Shown: one piece after another, positions 55,786 to 64,000 of the stretch | How positions within the stretch are numbered: the stretch's first letter is position 1 | Layout: each line of letters starts with the position of its first letter | Source: Theropithecus gelada | Lineage: Eukaryota; Chordata; Mammalia; Primates; Cercopithecidae | Direction of reading: 5' to 3' | Assembly: GCF_003255815.1 (NCBI RefSeq) | Contig: NC_037670.1 | Location: forward strand, 55,379,967 to 55,443,966 | DNA: 64,000 nt | Made by a program: the position numbers and the translations under genes | Notes under the pieces: generated by a model | Databases searched by the model: none | The model's input: only the letters and a program-made list of their open reading frames with translations | Told to the model about the DNA's origin: nothing

Positions 55786-58700
55786 GAGTGAGAACATGTG
55801 GTGTTTGGTTTTCTGTTCCCGTGTTAGTTTGCTGAGAATGATGGTTCCCAGCTTCATCCATGTCCCTGAAAAGGACAGGAACTCATTCCTTCTTATGGCT
55901 GCATAGTATTCCATGGTATATATATGCAACATTTTCTATATCCAATCTATCATTGATGGGCATTTGGGTTGGCTCCAAGTTATTGCTATTGTAAACAGTG
56001 CTACAATAAACATACATGTACATGTGTCTTTATAGTAAGATGATTTATAATCCTATGGGTATATACCCAGTCATGGGATTGCTGGTTCAAATGGTTCTAG
56101 ATCCTTGAGGAATTGCCACACTGTCTTCCACAATGGTTGAACTAATTTGCACTCGCACCTTCAGTGTAAAAGCTAAAAACATTCCAATTTCTCCTCATCC
56201 TAGCCAGCATCCATTGTTTCCAGACTTTTTAATGATCACCATTCTAACTGGCATGAGATGTTAGCTCATTGTGGTGTTGGTTTGTACATTTCTCTAATGA
56301 CCAGTGATAATGAGCTTTTTTTCATATGTTTGTTGGCCACATAAATGTCTTCTTTTGGGAGGTATTTGTTCATATCCTTCACTCACTTTTTGATGGGGTT
56401 GTTTAGTTTTTTCTGGTACATATGTTTAAGTTTCTTGTAGATTCTTGGTATTAGCCCTTTGTCAGGTGGATAGATTGCAAAATTTTTCTCCCATTCTCTA
56501 GGTTGCCTGTTCACTTTGACGATAGTTTCTTTTGCTATGCAGAAGCTTTTTAGTTTAATTAGACTCCACTTGTCAATTTTGGCTTTTGTTGCAATTGCTT
56601 TTGGTGTTTTAGGCATGAAGTCTTTGCCCATGCCTATGTCCTGAATGGTATTGCCTAGGTTTTCTTCAAGGGTTTCTATGGCTTTAGGTTTTACATTTCA
56701 GTCTTTAATCCATCTTGAGTTAATTTTTATATAAGGTGTAAGGAAGGGGTCCAGTTTCTGTTTTCTGCATATGGCTAGCCAGTTTTCCCAGCACTATTTA
56801 TTAAATAGGGAATCCTTTCCCTATTGCTTGTTTTTGTCAGGCTTGTAGAAGATCAGATGGTTGTAGATGTGTGGTATTTCTGAGGCCTCTGTTTTGTTCC
56901 ATTGGTCTACATATCTGTTTTGGTACCAATATCATGCTGTTTTGGTTACTGTAGCCTTGTAGTATAGTTTGATATCAGGTAGCATGATGTCTCCAGCTTT
57001 GTTCTTTTTGCTTAGGATTTTCTTGGCTATACAGGCTCTTTATTGGTTCCATATGAAATTTAAAGTAGTTTTTTCTAATTCTGTGAAGAAAGCCAGTGGT
57101 AGCTTGATGGGAATAGCATTGAATCTATAAATTACTTCAAGAAGTATGGTCATTTTCACAATATTGATTCTTCCTATCCATGAGCATGGAATTTATTTTT
57201 TCCATTTGTTTGTATCCTGTCTTATTTCCTTGAGCAGTGGTTTGTAGTTCTCCTTGAAGAGTTTCTTCATGTCCCTTGTAAGTTGCATTCCTAGGTATTT
57301 TATTCTCTTTGTAGCAAGTGTGAATGGGATTTCATTCATTATTTGGTCCTCTGCTTGTCTATTATTGGTGTATAGGAATGCTTGTAATTTCTGCACATTG
57401 ATTTTGTATCCTGAGACTTTGTTGAAGTTGGTTATCAGCTTAAGGAGTTTTTGGGCTGAGACAATGAGGTTTTCTAAATATACAATCACGTCGTCTGCAA
57501 ACAGACAATTTGACTTCCTCTCTTCCTATTTGAATGCGCTTTATTTCTTTCTCTTGCCTGATTGCCCCGGCCAGAACTTCCAATACCGTGTTGAATAGGA
57601 GTGGTGAGAGAGGGCATCCTTGTCTTGTGCCGGTTTAAAGGGAATGCTTCCAACTTTTGCCCATATTGGCTATGGGTTTGTCATAAATAGCTCTCATTAT
57701 TTTGAAGTGTGTTCCCTCAATACCTGGTTTATTGAGAGTTTTTTGCATGAAGGGGTATGGAATTTTATTGAAGGCCTTTTCTGCATTTATTGAGATAATC
57801 AGGTGGTTTTTGTCATTGGTTCTGTTTATGTGATGGATTACATTTATTGATTTGCCTATGTGGAACCAGCCTTGCAACTCAAATATGAAGCCGACTTGAT
57901 TGTAGTGGATAAGCTTTTGATGTACTGCAGGATTCAGTCTGGCAGTAATTTATTGAGGATTTCACATCAGTGTTCATCAGGGTTATTGGCCTGAAATTTT
58001 CTTTTTTTGTTGTGTCTCTGCCAGATTTTGGAATCAGGATGATGCTGGCCTTATAAAATGAGTTAGGGAGGAGTCCTTCTTTCTCTATTGTTTGCAACAG
58101 CTTCAGAAGGAATGGTACCAGCTCCTCTTTGTACCTCTGGTAGAATTCGACTGTGAATCAGTCTGGTGCTGCCTGGGCTTTTTTTGGTTGGTAGGCTATT
58201 AATTACTCCCTCAATTTCAGAACTTGTTATTAGTCTATTTAGAGATTCAACTTCTTTCTGGTTTAGTCTCAGGAGGGTGTATGTGTCCAGGAATTTACAC
58301 ATTTCCTCTAGATTTTCTAGTTTATTTGCATAAAGGTATTTATAGTATTCTCTGATGGTAGTTTGTATTTCTGTGGGATCAGTGGTGATATCCCCTTAAT
58401 CACTTTTTATTGTGTCTATTTGATTCTTCTCTCTTTTCCTTTTTATTAGTCTAGCTAGCTAGCAGTCTATCTATTTTGTTAATCTTTTCAAAAAACCAGC
58501 TCCTGGATTCATTTATTTTTAAGGCTTTTTTGTGTCTCTGCCTCTTTCAGTTCTGCTCTGATCTTTGTTATTTCTTGTCTTTTGCTAGCTTTTGAATTTG
58601 TTTGCTCTTGCTTCTCTAGTTCTTCTAATTGTGATGTTAGGGTGTCGATTTTAGATCTTTCCCACTTTCTGATGTAAGCATTTGGTACTATAAATTTCCC

Positions 58701-59570
58701 TCTTAACACTGCTTTAGCTGTGTCCCAGGGATTCTGATACATTGTGTCTTTGTTCTCTTTGGTTTCAAAGAACTTCTTTATTTCTGCCTTAATTTTGTTA
58801 TTTACCCAGCAGTCATTCAGGAACAGATTGTTCAGTTTCCATGTAGTTGTACAGTTTTGAGTGAATTTCTTAATGCTGAGTTCTAATTTTGATTGCACTG
58901 TGGTCTGAGAGACTGTTTGTTATGATTTCCATTCTTTTTCATTTGTTGAGGAGTGTTTTACTTCCAATTATGTGGTCGATTTTAGAATAAGTGTTGTGTG
59001 GTGCTGTGAAGAATGTATATTCTGTTGATTTGGGGTGTAGAGTTCTATAGATGTCTATTTGGTCTGCTTGGTCCAGAGCTGAGATCAAGTCCTGAATATC
59101 ATTGTGAATTTTCTGTCTCATTGATCTGTCTAATATTGACAGTGGGGTGTCAAAGTTTCCTACTATTATTGTGTGGGAGTCTAAGTCTCTTTGTAGGTCT
59201 GTAATAACTTTTTATTATGAATCTGGGTGTTTCTGTATTGGGTGCATATATATTTAGGATAGTTAGCTCTTCTTGTTGCATTGATCACTTTATCATTATG
59301 TAATGCTCTTCTTTGTCTTTTTTGATCATCGTTGGTTTCAAGTCTGTTTTATCAAAGACTAGGATTGCAACCCCTATTTTTTTTTGTTTTGTTTTGTTTT
59401 GTTTTGCTTTCCTTTTGGTTGGTAAATATTCTTCCATCCCTTTATTTTGAGCCCATGTGTGTCTTTGCATGTGAAATGGGTCTCCTGAATACTGCACATT
59501 GATGGGTCTTGACTCTATCCAATTTGCCAGTCCATGTCTTTTAATTGGGGGAATGTAGTCCATTTACATT
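55786..59570 (-). pseudogene. L1 ORF2 remnant
   Basis: Reverse-strand fragments of the endonuclease/reverse-transcriptase frame are visible as separate short frames: 56383-56631, 57193-57489, 57635-57877, 57879-58097, 58063-58302, 58509-58898 and 58939-59121. They lie in different phases with stops between them, so several frameshifts and nonsense changes have accumulated. Confidence 0.9.
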
Positions 59571-59619
59571 TAAGGTGAATATTGTTATGTGTGAATTTGA
59601 TCCTGTCAACATGATGCTA

Positions 59620-60720
59620 GCTGGTTATTTCACACATTAGTTGATGCAGTTTCCTCATAGGGTCATTGGTCTTTATATTTTGGTATGTTTTTGCAGTGGT
59701 TGGTACCAGTTTTTCCTTTCCATATTTAGTGCTTCCTTCAGGAACTCTTGTAAGGCAGCCCTGGAGGTGAAAAAATCCCTCAGCATTTGCTTGTCTGGAA
59801 AGGATTTTATTTCTCCTTCACTAATGAAGCTTAGCTTGGCTGGATATGAAATTCTGGGTTAAAAATTCTTTTCTTTAAAAATGTTGAATGTTGGTCCCCA
59901 TTCTCTTCTAGCTTGTAGGGTTTCTGCAGAGAGATCCACTGTTGGTCTGATGGGCTTCTCTTTGCAGATAATCTGACCTTTCTCTCTGGCTGCCCTTAAC
60001 TGTTTTTCCTTTGTTTCAACCTTAGAGAATCTGATGATTATGTGTCTTGGGGTTGGTCTTCTTGAGCAGTATCTTAGTGGTGTTCTCTATATTTCCTGAA
60101 TTTAAATGTTGGCCTGTCTTGCTAGGTTGGCGAAGTTCTTCTGCATAACATCCTGAAGGGTGTTTTCCAACTGGGTTCCATTCTCCCCATCAATTTCAGG
60201 TACACCAATCAATCATAGGTTTGGTCTTTTCACATAGTCCCGTATTTCCTGGAGGCTTTGTTCATACCTTTTCATTGTTTTTTCTTTAATCTTCTCTTCC
60301 TGCCTTATTTCAGTAAGTTAATCTTCAATCTCTGATATCCTTTCTTTCACTCGATCAACTTGGCTATTGATACTTGTGTATGTTTCACAAAGTTCTCCTG
60401 CTGTGTTTTACAGCTCCATCTGGTCATTTATGTTCTTCTCTAAACTGGTTATTCTAGTTAGCAGTTCCTGTAACCTTTTATCAAGGTTCTTAGCTTCCTT
60501 GCATTGGGTTAGAATATAGTCTTTTAGCTCAGAAGAGTTTTGTTATCATCCACCTTCTGAAGCCTACTTCTGTTAATTTGTCAAACTCATTCTCCGTTCA
60601 GTTTTGTGCCCTTGCTGGAGAGGAGGTGCTATCATTTGGAGGAGAAGAGGCATCCTGGTTTTAGGAATTTGCAGTATTTTTGTGCTGTTTTTTCCTCATT
60701 TTGTGGATTTAACTACCTTT
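59620..60720 (-). pseudogene. L1 ORF1 remnant
   Basis: Position between ORF2 and the 5' UTR, with reverse ORF1 text such as 'TGTCTTGGGGTTGGTCTTCTTGAG' (in parts). No frame longer than 60 codons remains, so the RNA-binding protein gene is dead. Confidence 0.8.
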
Positions 60721-60729
60721 GATCTTTGA

Positions 60730-62025
60730 GGCTGATGATCTTTGGATGGGGTTTTTGGGTAGGGGTCCTTTTGGTTGATTTTGATGTTGTTGCTTTCTGT
60801 TTGTTAGTTTTTCCTCTAACAGGCCCCTCTTCTGCAGGTCTGTTGGAGTTTGCTGGAGGTCCACTCCAGACCCTGTTTGCCTGGGTATCACCAGCAGAGG
60901 CTGCAGAACAGCAAAGATTGCTGCCTGCGCCTTCCTCTAGAAGCTTCATCCCAGAGGGGCACCAGCCTGATGCCAGCTGGAGCTCTCCTGTGTGAGGTGT
61001 CTGTTGACCCTTCCTGAGAGGTCTCTCCCAGTCAGGAGGCATGGGGATCAGGGACCAACTTGAGGAGGCAGTCTGTCCTTTAGCAGAGCTTGGGCGTTGT
61101 GCTGGGAGAATCCTCCTTGTCAGGATCTGCTGCTCTCCTCAGAGCCAGCAGGAAGAAATGTTAAATTCCACTGAGGTTGTTCCCACAGCCACCCCTTCTC
61201 CCAGGTGCTCTGTCCCAGAGAGATGGGAGTTTTATTTATAAGCCTCTGACTGAGGCTGCTGCCTTTCTTTCAGAGATGCCCTGGCCAGTGAAGAGGAATC
61301 TAGAATGGCAGTCTGGCCACGGCCACTTTGCTGGCTGTGTTGAGTTCCTCCCAGTCCAAACTTCCTGGCCTCTTTAGCACTATCAGAGGAAAACTGACTA
61401 CTCAAACCTCGGTAATAACAGACACCCCTTCCCTCACCAAGATCGATCATCCCAGGTTGACTTCAGACTGCTGTGCTGGCAGTGAGAATTTCAAACCAGT
61501 GGTTCTTAGCTTGCTGGGCTCCATGGGAGTGAGACCCGCTGATCAGAACACTTGGCTCCCTGGCTTCAGCCCCCTTTCCAGGGGAGTAAACTGTTCTGTC
61601 TTACTGGGGTTCCAGGTGCCACTGGGGTACTAAAAAATATTCCTGTGGCTAGCTTGGTGTGTGCCCAAACAGCTACCCAGTTTTGTGCTTGAAACCTAGA
61701 GCCCTGGTGGTATAGGCATACTTGGGAATCTCCTGGTCTGTGGATTGCAAAAACCATGGGAAAGCCATAGTATCTGGGCTAGATAGCATAGTCCCTCATG
61801 GATTCCCTTGGCTGGGGGAGGGAGTTCCCTGGCTCCTTGCACTTCCTGAGTCAGGCGATGCCCCACTCTGCTTCCAATCGCCCTCCATGGACTGCACCCA
61901 CTGCCTAACCAGTCCCAATGAGATGAACTGGGTACCTCATTTGGAAATAGAGAAATCACTGCCTTCTGCATTGGTCTCGCTGGGAGCTGCAGACAAGAGC
62001 TGTTCCTATTCAGCCATCTTGCCCC
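60730..62025 (-). promoter_or_regulatory. L1 5' UTR (internal promoter region)
   Basis: About 1.3 kb of GC-richer sequence at the 5' end of the antisense L1. In primate L1 this segment holds a sense promoter and an antisense promoter; the latter would point out of the element towards 62 kb and beyond. Activity cannot be judged from sequence, and the copy is diverged. Confidence 0.75.
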
Positions 62026-62310
62026 AAACAATCCGACTTTCTCTCTTTTTGCTCCCCAAAATCACTAAGGTCTTAAGAGCTAACATTGTAGATCAACTTT
62101 GTATATGTATACATGTTTCATTACAGAAAATTTAAAACATATGCAAAATAAAGAAAACAGTATAATATGCCTCTTACCCAGGCTCAAAAACCACTAATAA
62201 TGTACCAAATTTATTTTATCTATACTCCAATCCATTTTCTACCCAGACTTTATTCTTTATTATTATTTTTTTCTAAGGTAACATGTGTGCTAAATGAAGG
62301 TAAAATCTTG
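62026..62310. other. Unassigned DNA, start of a tandem duplication
   Basis: No gene. From about 62218 it matches 62700-62790 and forms the left edge of the first copy of a diverged duplication. Confidence 0.5.
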
Positions 62311-62602
62311 GCTGAGCACAATGGCTTAAGCCTGTGTAATTCCATCATTTTGGAATGACAAGACAGGAGGCTTACTTGAGCTTAGGAGTTTGAGAGCAAC
62401 CTGGGCAACATAGTGAGACCACATCTTTACTAAAAATATATTTTTTAAAAATGAGGCATGATGGTGCATGCCTATACTCCCAGCTACTTGGGATGCTGAC
62501 ATAGCAGGATCCCTTGAGTCTGGGAGGTTAAGGCTTCAGTGAGATGTAATTGGGCAGCTACACACAAGCCTGGGTGACAGAGTGAGGCTCTGTCTCAAAA
62601 GC
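62311..62602 (+). mobile_element. AluJ-like (copy 1 of the duplication)
   Basis: Highly diverged sense Alu ('GAGAGCAACCTGGGCAACATAGTGAGACC', in parts; 'GCCTGGGTGACAGAGTGAGGC'). Confidence 0.88.
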
Positions 62603-62790
62603 AAAAGAGAAAGATTCAATCTTAACTGTACTTTTTAAAACATCAATATGCACATATAAACATTTTTTCTTTTAAGAATAGAAGTATCCAAGTTAATAAT
62701 CATTACTATAAACCCATTTGTTACTCAGACTTTACCTTTTAATTAGATTTAAAAAAAAAATAAGATGTGAGCTCATTGAAAGGTCCAATG

Positions 62791-63090
62791 TTGGCCAGGC
62801 ATAGTGGCTTGCATTTGTAATTCCAACCCTTTGGGAAGCCAGAGCTCAGGAGTTTGAGACTAGCCCAGGCAACATAACAAGACCTCACTAGCGCAACATA
62901 GTGAGACCTCGTCTCTACAAAAATTTTTTAAAAATTAGTTGGGCGTGATGGTGCACACTTGTAGTCCCAGCTATTTGGGATGCTGACTTGGGAGGATTGC
63001 TCAAGTCTGGGAGGCCAAGGCTGAGGTAAGCTGTGATTGCACCACTACACTCCACCTTGACTGACAGATTGAGATGCTGTCAAAAAAAAA
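62791..63090 (+). mobile_element. AluJ-like (copy 2 of the duplication)
   Basis: Diverged sense Alu with an internal 20-30 bp duplication around 'CAACATAACAAGACCTC' and 'CAACATAGTGAGACCTC' (62869-62910). Confidence 0.88.
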
Positions 63091-63190
63091 AGGTAAATCT
63101 TAACTGTACTGGATTGACACATCAATACATCTATATAAACAATCCCTCTCTTAAAAATGAAAGTACCCCACTTAAAAATTATTGATATGC

Positions 63191-63837
63191 ATGGGAATTA
63201 CCTATGCAAACCATTTTTGATTTGTTTTGGTTTGGATTTTTATTGAAAGGAAACACCTAGAAACGTTACCTAAAATCTAGATTTTGATAAAAATAGGCTT
63301 GAATTTGGTCTGAGAATTTCAAAATAGGTATGAGTTTTGTCTGAGAATTTGTCTTTCTAACAAAGTACAGATATTACAGCACATGGTAGATACAAGGTCT
63401 CTTTTATCTAAAATAAATAAAATTAGGTGAATAAAAATTTTTAAATTTCACCTGAGGTTAGAGGACAAATCAAAACACCTGTACAATGTGTTATCTGTAG
63501 AAGTTTATTTTTTAATAACGACATAAACTATTAATAACCAAAAGTTATAGTAACTTATTAACTAAAGTGAGCAGAATTCCTATTATGGTATCTATGGAAA
63601 TGCTTTCTTAAAGTAAAATATTCTCTTATCTTGCAAGGGCACTGGTTAATAACCGTGATGATTTGGAAGTCAATGTCTCATAAAGTAGCAGACCCCTTTT
63701 CACACCCATAGCTGGCCTTCACAGAGTTATCAAAAAAGCAATCATTTACACAAGAGCAGATAATTTTTTTAGGTTCTTTTAAGTTTATATGCCAATGTTG
63801 TTATAAAATTTAAATCAATTTTCCTACAAGATTATCT
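63191..63837. other. Unassigned AT-rich DNA
   Basis: Nothing recognised. Small phrase repeats, such as 'GGTCTGAGAATTTC' and 'GTCTGAGAATTTG' near 63309 and 63338, are minor. Confidence 0.4.
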
Positions 63838-64000
63838 GACAAAATTTTATAATATCACAATATGATATGTAATATAAAATAATACAATAAAATTTTGTCC
63901 AATATGATGCCATATTATAATGTATGTTATTTCATAAAATATATAAAAAATATCAAAATGTTATATTATGATATCACAATGTATTATACCATATATATTA
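63838..64000. repeat. AT-rich low-complexity DNA with an inverted repeat
   Basis: GACAAAATTTTAT (63838-63850) is the exact reverse complement of ATAAAATTTTGTC (63887-63899), with a 36-bp AT-rich spacer; further partial palindromes follow to the window end. Could be a small DNA-transposon relic or simply low-complexity DNA. Confidence 0.7.

Larger units (their letters stand above)
55530..62025 (-). mobile_element. Full-length L1 (L1PA/L1PB-type), antisense
   Basis: About 6.5 kb covering every part of an L1 in reverse: 3' UTR (55530-55785; 'GAGTTCTGGGATACATGTGC'), ORF2 (about 55786-59570), ORF1 (about 59620-60720) and 5' UTR (about 60730-62025). The 5' end is recognisable as the reverse of the conserved start ('CCTATTCAGCCATCTTGCCCC'). 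The coding parts are broken into short frames, so it cannot make its proteins. Text such as 'GGAGTTTGCTGGAGGTCCACTCC' is typical of the primate L1 5' UTR. No clean target duplication was found. Confidence 0.93.
62218..63190 (+). repeat. Diverged tandem duplication, two copies of about 480 bp
   Basis: Non-Alu flanks correspond at a constant offset: AATCTTAACTGTACT at 62618 and 63096, ACATCAATA at 62640 and 63119, with 'CAGACTTTA' in both left flanks. The Alu in each copy shares the unusual 'GGGATGCTGAC' (62490 and 62977). The duplication therefore happened after the Alu inserted. Confidence 0.75.

Noticed and set aside
57254..57598. A 114-codon plus-strand frame within the L1
   Set aside because: It lies on the strand opposite to ORF2 of the antisense L1 and is a shadow frame.

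Overview
This window is nuclear genomic DNA of a primate, most likely an Old World monkey (Cercopithecidae). Over forty Alu copies, primate L1 elements, MaLR LTRs and MIR relics cover much of it. Several young AluY copies (starting near 6165, 30355, 40063 and 46871) carry the 'GATCCGGCCACTGCACT' block and the 'CTCAAGCCTGTAATC' start that I associate with cercopithecoid AluY lineages. Three N runs (6441-6514, 15809-15891, 45203-45623) show this is a draft assembly.

There is one convincing protein-coding gene: a plus-strand KRAB-C2H2 zinc-finger gene of the ZNF91-like type. It has a CCAAT-containing promoter and first exon near 12.4-12.7 kb (exon 1 contributes only the ATG), a 127-bp KRAB-A exon (20428-20554), a 96-bp KRAB-B exon (21039-21134) and a zinc-finger exon (from 26147) ending at a stop at 27118-27120. 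The splice sites and phases fit together into a 399-residue product with a full KRAB A+B module, two degenerate fingers and seven intact fingers. The stop falls inside what was an eighth finger. At least eight further decayed finger remnants, interrupted by two Alus, lie downstream in the presumed 3' UTR, so the ancestral array was much longer. A polyadenylation signal lies near 29467.

Layout. 0-2 kb: simple repeat, unassigned DNA, one Alu. 2.0-7.4 kb: a large array related to beta-satellite (about 68-76 bp period) with a higher-order structure; its orientation flips near 3.89 kb. Beta-satellite-like DNA is known to be interspersed with KRAB-ZNF genes in the human 19p12 cluster, so array and gene together suggest a syntenic region. 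7.4-12.2 kb: Alus, an antisense ERV1-type LTR and a MaLR LTR split by an Alu. 12.4-29.5 kb: the zinc-finger gene, its introns filled with Alu and old L1 fragments. 29.5-50 kb: intergenic repeats, including a nearly complete MaLR element (31.3-33.3 kb), a solo MaLR LTR inserted in an older MIR, antisense and sense L1 fragments, and a possible ERV-derived block (45.6-48.1 kb). 50.1-52.6 kb: a repeat-poor stretch I could not identify. 52.6-55.35 kb: an antisense L1 split by a class-II (HERV-K-like) solo LTR with a 6-bp target duplication. 55.5-62.0 kb: an essentially full-length, coding-dead antisense L1 with its 5' UTR. 62.2-63.2 kb: a diverged tandem duplication carrying one AluJ per copy. 63.2-64 kb: AT-rich DNA.

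No CRISPR array, operon, phage or other prokaryote-type system is present, and I found no convincing new molecular system. The points most worth a second look are the shortened finger array, the inverted beta-satellite organisation, the nested insertions with clean target-site duplications, the tandem Alu-bearing duplication, the unassigned block at 50-52.6 kb and a probable assembly artefact at 15.8 kb.
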